DNA of 64,000 nt from Atopsyche davidsoni (taxonomy: Eukaryota > Arthropoda > Insecta > Trichoptera > Hydrobiosidae), in contig JAILWY010000026.1 of the NCBI GenBank assembly GCA_022113835.1, forward strand, positions 10,257,001 through 10,321,000, written 5' to 3'. Below the pieces are notes generated by a model, which saw nothing but the letters and a program-made list of their open reading frames with translations, had not been told where the DNA came from and did no database searches. Below, piece after piece: positions 40,201 through 56,035 of this stretch. How positions within the stretch are numbered: position 1 is the first letter of the stretch; the number at the start of each line of letters is the position of its first letter. A program made the position numbers and the translations under genes.

Positions 40201-43200
40201 AAGAAATTTTAGTATTTCGTCAAATCAATGTTTTTAGTGTTAATATATATATTAATGCACATATATTTTTTTTTTATAAAATAATGTATTATGTTCAAAT
40301 AAATCATTGTACTCAATACTAAAAAAAATCATTGCGAAATTTATAAATATTAATGTACTATTTTATGACGTAACAAAACATCAATCCTTTCGACTTTTTT
40401 TTTATTTTGTTGTAAAAAAGAACGCTCCCTCTTGAAAGATAAACCCCTTAATGTTATTATAGCATTAATTGCATCAATATCGTGATCTTTTGGCCTCGGT
40501 CAATAATCGTGCGTTATCTCGCTATCGACAGTAAGCGCCGGGGATGTTGCCAGCCTGTTGCCCCGCTCTCCGCGCCCCCAGGGTCGCTCTCCCCTCATCA
40601 CCCCCTCCTCCATTATCAACCCCTCCTCCATCGTGTAATGTAGTCCACAGGTTACGAACATCACAATCCCAAGAGCGACTCGCTCCCCAGCTCGCGCCAC
40701 TTCAGAGCGGAGGTTCCGTGGCTCAAAGGATTATCGGTATATATTTTTGAAAACCTAAATACATATATCTGAAAATTTTATATTTATATTTTAATAATTT
40801 AGTTATTTTACTTTCAACTATGAATTAACAATACTTATATTATATTCAGGATTTTTTTGTTTGTTTTGGATTATCGTCGCATTTTTATGCAATTGTGTTA
40901 AATAAATTCTTTAGAATTCCATAGCCTTTTTTACAAAGATTCAAAACTCAACATGTTATATAATAGTATACTGATTCATTTATTGATCGACTGTTACATT
41001 TAAAGGCTAAACAGAAAGTTGCAAGATATTTTTAATCCTGCCAAATGGTGATTTTGGCCGGATTCTTTTTATTTTTTTTAGAATAGTCTCAGAGCGTATT
41101 CAAGCACCGGGCTCGAGCTGGTAATGTTATCCAAGTACGTACGCTCAAAAAAAGACTAACACACATTCAACTTTATCTAAAAAGATTAAGAAAGTGATGT
41201 GAGGCAGTGGCCATTTTGTATTGTGATATCTTTATTTTTACTTTTACAGGGGATTTCAGAGCTCGGCGTTACCTCTGATTTTTTTTTTTAAATAAAAATA
41301 TCTTAAAAGCTTTAGTCTTTTTATCGAACTCCAGAAGTAGAAATACAAACTACTATATATTATATTTACATATGTGTATGTATAAAAAGTTAGGTGGTAA
41401 AAAAAATAACATTAATTTTCTAAACCCGTGAAAGCATCGTTAATATATAAAACATACCGTTCCGTCCGAAACGTTGATAGTTAATATTATTTATAAATAT
41501 CTGCATAACTACAGTTTATACATTTTTAATACTATGCGACTTATCAAAATTCATGCAGAATTGAACTGAAATCGGGTGAATAATTCATGCTGTTCCGGCA
41601 CATTAACCCTAAATACGCATGCCTTAATCTCGGGAAGACAAGGTCGCGGGCTTCCCCGGGAGGAGGAGCCCCGTGCGCGGGGAGGCACAGGTCGGGGCTG
41701 CGCCCTTGGCCAGGTCACGGCCCTCCGGTGCCGGCCCGGGACGCCCCGCTGCGCTCGATGCGTCCGCTCCTGACCTTATGGATTCGTTTGTATTATTTTA
41801 TTTATAACTGTACCTAATCCGAGATATTTACGTAGCTGCGAAAATAACATTTTCCACGCTGGAGAAGAGAAACTTGTTGACCGGCGCTCAATTTGTTTTG
41901 TACTATATATTCTCGTTTGACCTTGAATTTGAAACAACCTCTCAATTGTGTAAATCGTATGTTTTGAGAGTTCTTGTTACAGTATCGCCGACACGCCGAT
42001 CGATACGATACCATCTAAAATACCAAAGTGATGCTTTTTCTCTTATTTTTGGGATGATAATACTGAAACTCGGAGTATTACTGCGTATTTAGAAAGGTGG
42101 TCGGTTCTAAGTATGAATTGAGTTATTTTCTTTTTGTCGGTAATTATGAGCTGCCCATCGAGTGCTCGGGACGGCCCGGGCAGCCCGTTGATTGTTTTTT
42201 TTTCCCCCGGGAGGCTGGAATAATCTATACCGGGCCCCGTGGGAATGAAGCCACTTGTTTGGCCAGTTTTTAATTTCTAAAATATTGTTTTGAATAAGTT
42301 ACAAAACGAAAATTTATTATTTATTTCAAACTTTGTTGCCGGCGACGTGTTTAAAATTTAATTATTAGCTTTCGTAAACGTATCAATGGCCGTCAGTTAA
42401 TACAATATATTATGATAAGATGATCTCTCGAGGCTAAAACTAAATAAATGTTTCATTAAACGTAAAGTTATTTTCGAGCTTTAATGTGTAATTTTTTTCC
42501 TCGTCATGAAATTGTTGGCGGAAAAATGTCTGAAGAGTTATCTAATTACAGCAAAAAAAGAGGCTTTGCTGGTGTCGTAACTTTTCAGCCCATTTTCATT
42601 GGGTATTTACCGATATTCGTCTTGGATTTTATGACACGAACCTAATGCGCCATGAGTCTTTATTAGCTTGTGATAATCACTTATATAAATACTCAAATTC
42701 CAGCAAGCTTAAGCAATGAGCCTTCGCACTCCAATCTAATTTGAAGTATAACTGACTTGCCGCCTGTTATCTCGAATTTTTCGCTAAGGCTTAATCGTCA
42801 CGGCAATATTCGTGAAGTCATCCACAGTCCTTCAACCTGTTGAGGCATTAATAAACCTCGAGTTCTCAGAGCGTCACCAAAGTCCTCAAATCGTCGATTG
42901 TGAATATATGGAATTTCCTTATTAAATGAATCATTCAAATCACAAAATAAGAGGGCATTTGCTACTAAATAGTCGTAAACATATAAACTTCAAATTGAAA
43001 TATTTTGAAAAAAGATCACACTATTTATTTTTTGAACAAAATTCAAAACGTTCAGAAAATTAATACCATCAAAGATCATAAAAATTAACAATTCAACGTC
43101 GACTGTTTGCTTTCTTTATAAGCTTCATTAAATACGCTTTCTTTGCTATGAAAAGAAATTAATTAAGTTCAATTAAATATTTATTTTAATTTCATAATGG

Positions 43201-43284
43201 TGGCCATTACGAAGTATATTCTTTTTATACTACAATGCCACTTTTAACTATACAGAGAATTTACACGCTAATATTTTTACCTAC

Positions 43285-43290
<6 letters not shown>
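31254..43290. other. Non-coding stretch, probably ERK intron
   Basis: No coding region recognised. GC-rich patches lie at about 32430-32560, 33890-34010, 34950-35140, 36050-36310, 37310-37460, 39820-39970, 40540-40720, 41630-41780 and 42160-42250. A run of 12 C lies at 36212-36223. Open frames within GC-rich patches (40500-40750, 41576-41817, 37318-37585) are overlapping on several frames and show no family resemblance. Confidence 0.4.
36631..36680 (+). repeat. Second diverged copy of the ACCGGTTTCGC-type repeat
   Basis: ATGCGACCAGTTTCGCTAA followed by TATGCTATTATC resembles the segment at 14971-15030. The similarity is partial and was judged by eye. Confidence 0.2.

Positions 43291-43334
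<44 letters not shown>
43291..43334. repeat. (AT)22 microsatellite
   Basis: Forty-four bases of uninterrupted alternating AT, followed by TTGTGTGTA. No other feature overlaps. Confidence 0.95.
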
Positions 43335-43338
<4 letters not shown>

Positions 43339-45850
43339 GTGTATTAAAATAGAGGTGTGTCCCTGGCTCGGCGCCTGTTGAGCGTCCCGCGCCTGATGGG
43401 CGGCAACCGGAGAGACAAAGAGCGTCTACGAATATAACTCATTTTATATGGTCGTTTCAGCGTTTCAACTTCACCTTCCACAATATATAGTACGCAATGA
43501 ATTTCACAAATATAGATATGGCCACATATCAACCATACATATATATATCATTATAAATTCTAAAGAAAAAAGGAGATTATATTTACACCCATAAAATATC
43601 TTCTTAGCCTTACTCATATAATTGAATAATATTATATCGTGTTCAAAGTGACAGAATATGATGTGACGTCCTCGCAACTGTAAATCCACACTTTTAATTT
43701 TTTTTAAAAAAGCACGAATCATGTCCAATTGAATGATGAGAAGCGGGCGAGGCGTGATAGTTGCACGGCCTTAAGTTTAGTTTTTATATCTTGTTAGCGC
43801 ATAGGACCGGTTCGGTTGGCCGATTCTCGGTTGACATCCGTTATTTATTCAGGTGCAAACACAACTCCTCGCGCCCCGGCTGATCACTTATTCACCTGCA
43901 GGAGCGCCGGCCGCAGTCCGCCCTGGGCGCCGCGGAGGAACGTCTCATTACAGATTCACCATCATCTTGAAACAGTCAAACTTTACTTTTAATTAATGTA
44001 ACAATTAATATAATATTTGATATTTAAACGACATGAGAGTGTTCCAGAACGAATAGTATGTTTTTAACTAAAGGGTTACCCTTGATGTTTAAATAGTGAT
44101 TTTTTTTTTTTTAATTTATGTGATATGAGAATGCATTTGCGTGCGCGTCTATTTTGTTGAATTCGAGTATTTTTTATGAACTCTCATAAAAATGATAAAT
44201 CGTATTACTGCTGATATCTAGAAAATATATTTTAGACTTACAATTTTTCTTGCATTTATTTTTAAGAGTTCATTCGAAAATTATGTATTTTTTTAAATAA
44301 AACTTTATCAAAAAAATTGTTATGTGTAATACGAAAATCGAACTGACAAACTCTAAGTCGAGACTTTAACCACTTAGCCGAAGAGCCAAATTAATATTAA
44401 TTTCTCTTAATTAATTTCGGCCGTGGACGATAGTATTTTATCTGAGAATTAATATAACGCTGTACATACGAAGCTAACTCAATATTATTCTAACTACTTG
44501 CGCGGTCTTAGTTTCCCAGAACACTTATACTTCTCGTGAACTCCAATCCCGGGAAAAGACGCTGTCTTTATATTAATTACCCGCTGGCATGAATTTCCGA
44601 AGTGTTCCTGTAAGTCTTTAGGGAGGCGCTCCGCCCGCGGCAGGACCCCCGTGCCTCTCAATTTACCGGTACAGATCACAAACCGCTGTATCACTTCCAA
44701 TCATATCATTGTTATTTATATTATTGATAACGTTTTTCGACATACGCGATGGCTTTAAACTCACCAAGGTATATATTATAAAAGGTTTATGACTATTTTA
44801 GTAATGTTTTTTGTAAAATGCTAACACATCTTAAAAATAAAACAATATTGTCATATTTGAAACACGATTTTTATGACGTTTGCTGTTCTATTGTAGTGTT
44901 TATAGTGGTGCATTAATATGAAATTGAATATAATTTTAATATTCATGCTTTGTAAATCCTCTCTGTGTGTGCTGTTACCACATTGTAGTTTTTGGGGAAA
45001 GTTTCTGCTAGCGCTCTCTCTTGGTTTGGTCTATTTGTCGACGTGTACGGCTTCCGAAACAGGAAACGCCAGAATCCTCTGAATCAGGTTACGCTGACAT
45101 TAAAATAAGAGAACTTTCCCATTTTACAGACTGTCCACCCGTTTTTTGCATTAATACATATTTATAAATTATTTACCTGATTAAAATTTAATCCTTTGTT
45201 TTCCTTCGTATGGTATGCATTTGGGATGCGTCAGAAAAGAAATGTTAATTTCTTGCCCAATAGGCAACGGATCTCAAACGCGCTCTCTCTCTGAAATATT
45301 AAAATAAACGGGAGGGCGAACACTAAGAATAAGTCAGACTGCGTGTGCTTTGTTCCGTGCGAGAAAAATTGAAATTTTTATCAAACAACTATTTTTGGTT
45401 GCTTATGTTACTCGATTTGATCAATGTGGAGAATATCCTTTTGTCTAAGACGCGTTGCCAATGATCATACTTACTTATCGATGTATCTTACACTTACTTA
45501 CATTAGTAAGAAATAGGCAGAAGATTGTGTAGAAAATAAAAATGATATGAGCCGTAAATGATTGATTATCATAACATAAATAAATTAATGTGTTCTCTCC
45601 CGTAAGTGATTTTGTACAGCACACACTCGCATATAAATGACATTCTTAGCTCAAGGTGATGATTCAGTTTTTTTTATATACTTGTATTGTCATTAATAAA
45701 TTGGTTTCAGCAGGCACTGTCGGCTATGTGCTTACAAAAACCGGTCCGACTCACGCGTCGCCGGCGCCGACTCCCCCGCCCCTCGGCGGTTATTTCTCCG
45801 AGTTCTCCCTTCGCGAGCCGCCGGGGCTATTGGATTGCGGTGCCGTCACG
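43335..45850. other. Non-coding stretch upstream of the E-box array
   Basis: GC-rich patches lie at 43360-43420, 43860-43950 and 44560-44660. The patch at 43860 contains CACCTGCAGG. Apart from the tRNA-like remnant at 44329-44390, nothing recognisable is present. Confidence 0.4.
44329..44390 (-). repeat. Degenerate tRNA-like / SINE head (minus strand)
   Basis: On the minus strand the segment reads GGCTCTTCGGCTAAGTGGTTA, a good A-box context (GGCTAAGTGG). About 35 bases later comes AGTTCGATTTT, a weakened B box. The acceptor stem does not pair, so it is not a working tRNA gene. It fits a tRNA pseudogene or an old SINE head. Confidence 0.4.
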
Positions 45851-45910
45851 CCACGTGACGCCACGTCACGCCACGTGACGCCACGTGACGCCACGTGACG
45901 CCACGCGCCG
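45851..45910. repeat. 10-bp tandem array carrying four CACGTG E-boxes
   Basis: Six consecutive 10-bp units based on CCACGTGACG. Units 1, 3, 4 and 5 contain the palindromic E-box CACGTG (45852, 45872, 45882 and 45892). Unit 2 has CACGTC and unit 6 has decayed to CCACGCGCCG. The period equals about one helical turn, so all sites face the same side of the DNA. CACGTG is bound by Myc/Max, Clock/Cycle and USF-type factors. The array lies about 2.2 kb before the first visible ERK exon, inside a GC-rich island (45740-45930). Regulatory function is inferred. Confidence 0.75.
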
Positions 45911-50084
<4,174 letters not shown>

Positions 50085-51024
50085 TGTGTCTCTAACATCC
50101 TGGTTGCAGTTTCATCAATATTCAGATATCTTATATAAATTTTGTGATGCAGATGTTCACTGAAAGAAAAAAATTGAGACTATTTTCAAAAGAAATGAAT
50201 ATTGCATACCCTATACAAAAAAGTTTCCTCACTTATAAGCTTTACGTGTCTGTCTTCAGTTAGCAGCAATCACTCAGTTTTACTCTGACTTAAGTTTGTT
50301 TTGATGTTAAATGTGTCGATCCAATTATTAAAATATTTATTGTTGGCAGTAGCCGTAGAATATTTTTTAATATTTCTTAACGATTCTTTAAAAAGGTTTA
50401 ACAGTTACATTATCATATTTAATGTATAGTACAAAGATGTGAAATTTATATCTAATCAAAGTCAGTCTAATCACTGTTCAAATAATTATGACACAGGCTT
50501 GATGATATATGTTATCACATAATCTTGGAGTCATTTTTGGCCTAAGCTGATGACCGAGAGTGTGGTCATTGACAACTTTCTTTCAAATATGAAACTCAAA
50601 AATTGCACACTTGGTCAATTCCTTCCAGTTGCTGTACTCGTTGTATTCTGACTACTTTTTTGTCTGTAATCTCTTTCTCTTACAGGCCTACGAACCTTTA
50701 AAATCGAATGATAAGTAATTACTTAGTTAAGGCTATAAATTATTTTAAACATGTTCAATCTGTTACTTCAGTAATATTTTATAACGATTGAAGCGAGATC
50801 CGCTCTCATCTGACAAACTTATTGTAATTGTAAGGTAGCAAGTATATTTGAATCGTAAAATTCTAAGCCTAAGGGCTCAAGATTAATCTGGCTCTCATAT
50901 AAAATATTTTAAGATGTAGTCATTGCAGAGGTTCAGTAATATTCCAGAGTCTATATTTGTGATATTTTATGCCGATTTATTCAGGCAAGTAAAATTTTTG
51001 GATTATATATTTCAAATAAATAAA
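50085..51024 (+). other. ERK 3' untranslated region (minimum extent)
   Basis: Sequence after the stop is AT-rich and non-coding. The first clear polyadenylation signals are two overlapping AATAAA hexamers at 51015-51020 and 51019-51024, which would give a 3' UTR of about 0.95 kb. Further signals exist downstream (for example near 53448), so longer forms are possible. Confidence 0.45.
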
Positions 51025-54000
51025 ACAACTTTAACTTGAACAGTATAATTATGACACAAGCAATTTTTTTTTCTTCATAGATGTAACAATTTTCTTCACT
51101 AGATATAGTCATATTCAGTCTTCAATGTGGAAAGGTACTTTAGTAACAGAGTGTTTAAATAACTTTTGACATTATTCTGATGTTATTGTATTGTTTTAGA
51201 CGTATATAATATTAATTAAATATTATTAAATATAATATTGATAAGAAGTTAATGAAATGAAATTGTATTATGTATTTGTTCAAATTTATTATAAATCAAC
51301 TTTAAAATTTGTTATGGATCTCAGTCTTTCTATTCATTGAAAACTGAAGTTGTCAAGTACTTTTGAAACTGTCAAAGCGTTGACAATGTCAAGGCGCTGA
51401 CGATCCATTGAAAATTTAATATTTGTAAAATGGTCGTGCAGTTGTATACGGATAACTAGAATAGTTCACTAACATCATAATTCCCATTAACACTGTACGT
51501 GTAACGCAGGGGAAGGGCCTTTTTCATTGTGAAAGTGCCTATGTATCATCTATTCACTCTTCACTTAGGCCCCGATAGAAATAGACAATGTGTATTGTGC
51601 TTTTTTATAAGCATACTTTAAATGTCAAATTAAAAATACTCATTCCTAGTTATTCACAAAGCATTCACAAGCAACAAGTAGCATTCCTGCGCTAGCAAAT
51701 TCATTAGAAATTCCTTTACGTGAAATGCTAGTGCGATACGGATTGCCAATAAATTCATGATTAAAATACTCTCAATTTCTGGTGATTCCCAATGCATCAT
51801 TACATATTTAAAATGCTAAATTGTTTGTAGACTTAATGTTTAATATTAGTGTGAAGATCACTGGAGAGCGGAACTCGTCCGGAACAAGCGGTGCATTTTA
51901 TGGTCGTGTATTCATACCGACTCTAGATAAGTCAAGCGGATAATATTTTTGTGAAAATGTTTATTACACTATGGAAAATATTGATGGCGGAGTATATTGT
52001 TGCAGAGTTGAAGGCGTATCTCCCGGTAGCGACGCGTCATCTCATATTTACATCTTTTGTTGCCAGAGGACTGCGCATGCAGCTTTGTTATAGGTTGATT
52101 TATTATGATACTGGTTTTTCATCATAATGGGTGAAGTGTGTCTATATTGGCTGTAGAACGAGTGCTTGGTTTATTTGAATATTTACAGAAATTGCATCCC
52201 GGGTGATGAGTTGTTATGGAGGTTGTTATTAGTTATATTGTAAGGTGTAAGAGTAGATGGAGTATTATATATTAGTATTATATTAATAGACAACATTTAC
52301 TAAACTGTGATTCAGTTGTCAGTCTTGTGGGTATGAGATGGCCACCATATCTGTGAATAATGTTAATATACGGTATGACTTTATCAATTCAATTTAAATG
52401 CCATTAAGTTAAATATAAAATGTATTTTTAATATTATTTTTACGACTTAGTGCTAATATTCCAATCGACTTTTTAATCGACTATAGCTTACTTCAAATAT
52501 TTTCTCGATTAAGGAGATCAATGGGTTTATTTCAATTGGATAAAGCGAGCCCTAGAATACTTTCCTCAGAACAATTGTAATCCATGAAATGAAGTAATAA
52601 TTAAAGGGAAAATTGTATTTTTTGGTTTGCTTTTGTCTCTTCTGCTAGATTCACTTGTAGCATTCTGCACATTATAATATTTTCTAAATTCTCAACCAAT
52701 GCTTATAATTACTAAAAACATTACAAAGCAACAGTGGAGCATTCCTATTTATGCTCCTAATGTTTTGATTATACTATAACTCGTAATTATATTTTTTAAC
52801 ATAATTGTGTTGTTCAGTTATTGTAAAGATTGTAATTGTAAGACCCCGAATTGTAAAGATCAGTAATTTCTGCCTCGTTAAAAGTTCAGTAATTACTTAA
52901 GTGTGTACCGTTTTGCTAGTTCTTTCAAAGTATTAAATTGTTTTGTAGTTGTGTTATAAACTATGAAAAGACTTAAAATTTTATGTGATAAGTCTTTGAC
53001 ATTTATAAAAAATCCAGTAGTTATTTAACATTTGCTTTTTACTAGAATCATTAATTTTTATTTTTATACACATTCATATTATTCTTTTTGGTCTAGTGGA
53101 AATCGATACATTATTCATTTGTAATTTTACGAGTAAATGTTGAATTATTATTGTCGTAATTATTATTTTTTACAATCAGTACTCACAGCTCTTCAAGTTT
53201 ACAAATCGAATGCAATGAATTGCTAAGCATCTCAATGAGGGTATTAGCGGAGATGCTTAGTTTGAAAACTGCTAACATTTAATGTGCAGATATCACTTCT
53301 AGTTGAATTCGAAGGATTTGCCTGACTCCGTTAACTTGATGTAAATAATTTGATCTAACGTTTCTGTATGTTGACATGCTCATATATATGTATATTTAGA
53401 TTTGGGTAAAGGATTTTTAAATACATTTAGATTTATGTAACATGTAATAAAAGTATTTGACACATAATCATAAGTTATAAAATCTTACATGTGATTTTTA
53501 TTATTCTTGTTGTGATTTTGTACAAATCTAATATTGGTGTTTGTTTTAAAGTTTTATCGCTCCTTTGGACAGTATTAAACTATTTTCAATGCACGATTAT
53601 GCGAAGACTATTCAAATGAAACATAGATATTTCACCTAATCTATCCGAATGTAAGAAAAATCCCCTTTAAGTTTTTAATACTGGTTATGTTTTACACATC
53701 TTTTCTTTTAATGTATTTTAAATGTATTTTTCTAAAAAAATATGTAATGATGATACCACTCGAGTTATCTGTGAAGGGTTTCTTTAAATAAGTAAAATAT
53801 AATAATATACTGGGATGATATTTGGGCTTTCTAATAATTTCATAAAATTTAAAAGATATTAACAATTGACATTTTTAAGGTGACTCTGATTAAGTTTCAA
53901 TTTGATAATGTACAAATATTATATAATGCATTATTATTCGGCGACATTGCAGTCTATTTAGGGAATAAAAATGTATCTTAGTTCATTATTTGCAATGCTG

Positions 54001-54322
54001 TGAAATATTCAGTGGATTTTGGAGAGCCCAGCCCATGCTTAAAGCCAAGCACGTCACTCGTCAGTGAATGGCATTTGCCAAATCATCGCTATTCTGGAAC
54101 TGTTACACCTAGAGCTTCTGATATTTTAAGATTGTCAAAGTTAGTAAATATATTTTACATAGTATGAATAACATACAATAAAATAATTCCAGGTTTAATT
54201 AGACAAGATTTTGTAAATCTCAATTGTTAACTCTTTCTAATTGTATTTTTGGAAGGATAGCAGGAGAAATTTGGGAATTTTAAAAACAATTAAGATATCC
54301 AAAGAATGTCATAAGAATACAG
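51025..54322. other. Convergent intergenic region
   Basis: AT-rich non-coding DNA between ERK (plus) and the MTRFR unit (minus). It may include alternative long ERK 3' UTRs. I see no ORF with a recognisable product and no structured RNA. Confidence 0.45.
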
Positions 54323-54392
54323 TTTTATTGTTCTATTTGAGGACTAATTGTACAAATAAAATATTATCTAAATGTAAAAATATGTATTTTTT

Positions 54393-54913
54393 TTATTCCA
54401 GTCCTTCTCTCTTCCTCCAGGTTGACTTTAAGTTTTCCAACTTCTTTCTTCGTCTGTCTTGCTCATAACTAACTTTCTTTTCTTGTATCTTAATTTGGTT
54501 TGATACACTATTTTCACCATTCTGTACATCATCAAGTCTTGATATTAAAAGACGTCGGGCAGTTGTTCTGTTCACATCTAATGAACGACTTTCATGGCAT
54601 TTGACAACGACTCCTAAAAAAAATAATAATAATGACCACTGAAAGGACAACAGTGGGTGATATATCATTATATATTTGTTTAATGACTACCTGAAGGTTT
54701 ATGAATGAGAACGACGCAATTGGCATTTTTGTTAACAGCCGAGCCCCCCGGGCCGCTTCCACGAACAAACTTTTCCTCGAGATCAATTTCATTGATAACT
54801 GGCATAAGTGAGTTATCAATACCATGATGCTTTCCCCTTGCCAAAGCATAGAGTAAAGTGTAAAAATTTACTTTGAAATAATGCTGTACACGAAATGTCA
54901 AAATGCTAGCCAT
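54393..54913 (-). CDS. Mitochondrial ribosome-rescue factor, MTRFR/C12orf65 family (GGS variant)
   Basis: Two coding exons, 54913-54691 and 54613-54393, joined through a split Gly codon (GT donor at 54690-54689, TTTTTTAG acceptor) into 147 residues. The human protein has 166. MTRFR acts in mitochondria to release nascent chains from stalled large subunits. Residues 1-38 are basic/hydrophobic and fit a targeting sequence. The release-factor core follows: [17 protein letters not shown] at about 46-62, [11 protein letters not shown], then [12 protein letters not shown]. The tail is highly basic ([18 protein letters not shown]), as in the family for ribosome binding. The oddity is Ser58 (codon TCG, plus-strand 54740-54742) where the family has the catalytic Gln of GGQ. 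The ATG at 54913 is the second ATG of the inferred mRNA, 11 nt after the stop of the upstream microprotein ORF. An AATAAA overlaps the stop codon and another lies near 54323. Confidence 0.88.
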
Positions 54914-54924
54914 GTCAACAAATT

Positions 54925-55489
54925 TTATAATACCAGTCCTCTGTACAGAAGTTCTTCTCCTTTCTAAAATAAGTCATTAACAATATTAAATGCTATCATT
55001 TTAACCCCCTGTAAGTGAAAATAAATTAACCTATCTTTTATGAACACACTTCCAGAAAATATTAAATACAAAGAAATTGGATGTATGACGTATTTAAAAA
55101 AATATATATAAAAATGTGGGTGTGTATATGTATGTATGTGCATACATTAATTATATACACACACATACATACGTTTTTTGAAAATTTGGTGCATCGTGGT
55201 AGCTTTTATAATATATCTAAAACTTCCCATGTTGCTATATTTTCAAGAATCTCTTGTAAATGTAAAGAGAATACCACAGTAAATAAGATTAAAAATCAGA
55301 AAATTGTCATATGTGATGTTCTCTCACCTTAAAATTAAACACAATATCTCCTTTACTATCTAAAGACTTATTCTTCTTGAACTCAGATGTGATTCGTTGC
55401 TGAAAATAAGTTTTGTCAGTCAAGTGAAGCTGTTGTCCGTACCGGAGCAATTGTTTGTACAACTTTAAAATATCACGTTGAGTCGGCAT
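54925..55489 (-). CDS. LYR-family mitochondrial microprotein (MIEF1-MP/L0R8F8-like)
   Basis: A 66-residue protein in two exons: 55489-55328 (54 codons, donor AAG|GTGAGA) and 54963-54925 (acceptor TTTTAG|AAA, 12 codons and TAA). The order [35 protein letters not shown], then [11 protein letters not shown] tracks the human MIEF1 upstream-ORF microprotein along its length. In humans that protein sits in the L0R8F8-MALSU1-mtACP module on the immature mitoribosomal large subunit. The LYR tripeptide reads LYK. The only ATG in this ORF is its start codon. The second exon also holds the start of the MTRFR ORF, so one spliced RNA carries both. Homology was recognised by eye and could be confirmed by profile search. 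Confidence 0.75.
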
Positions 55490-55965
55490 AATAGCTGAAA
55501 GTCATTTTAAAATATTATTTATATGTTAAGCATATTAGCATATAGCACATAGCACAATCATAAGTTAAGTTTTAAAAAAATTGTGTGTTGGTACAGTTTG
55601 TGATTTCGATGAAATTAAATTCAAAACTTATTATTAAAAGAGTACACTAAAATAAGCAAATGAAATTAAAAAATCTTACAATATTTAAAATTATCTTAAG
55701 TGTTTATGGTGATATTTTAAATGAAAAAGGTGTGATCAATGCAATACAATCTAAATAATTGTGTTACTTTTCATGTTGTAATATGCGTAGGTTACTCAAG
55801 TAGTGGTAAGAATATCAATGAAACCAGTTCTGTTATTCGCGACTTACATGAATTTCTACATAACCTAAAATGGCTTTGCGTATATTTCAAAGTGAAGTAA
55901 TTGTTCAATGAATAACCTAAAAATATCCATGAAATTGATTATAAAAGAGAAATATTCAACCCTAC

Positions 55966-56035
55966 CTGCCGAGTTCGCAGTTTTGTAACAAGTTATAGGT
56001 TATTGAGTCCGCTTCTCTGGATATAAGACAACCGA
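55966..56035 (-). other. Probable 5' UTR exon of the LYR/MTRFR transcript
   Basis: On the minus strand GGCAG|GTAGGG at 55966/55965 is a good donor, and GACTTTCAG|CTATT at 55495/55494 is a good acceptor five bases before the LYR ATG. Splicing them gives a leader with no ATG. The 5' limit of the exon is a guess. Intron length would be 471 nt. Confidence 0.4.

Noticed and set aside
43840..43856. Recursive splice site (TTATTCAG|GTGCAA)
   Set aside because: The donor part is a poor match and the position is within a GC-rich patch.
44329..44390. Functional tRNA gene
   Set aside because: The B box is degenerate and the acceptor arms do not pair.
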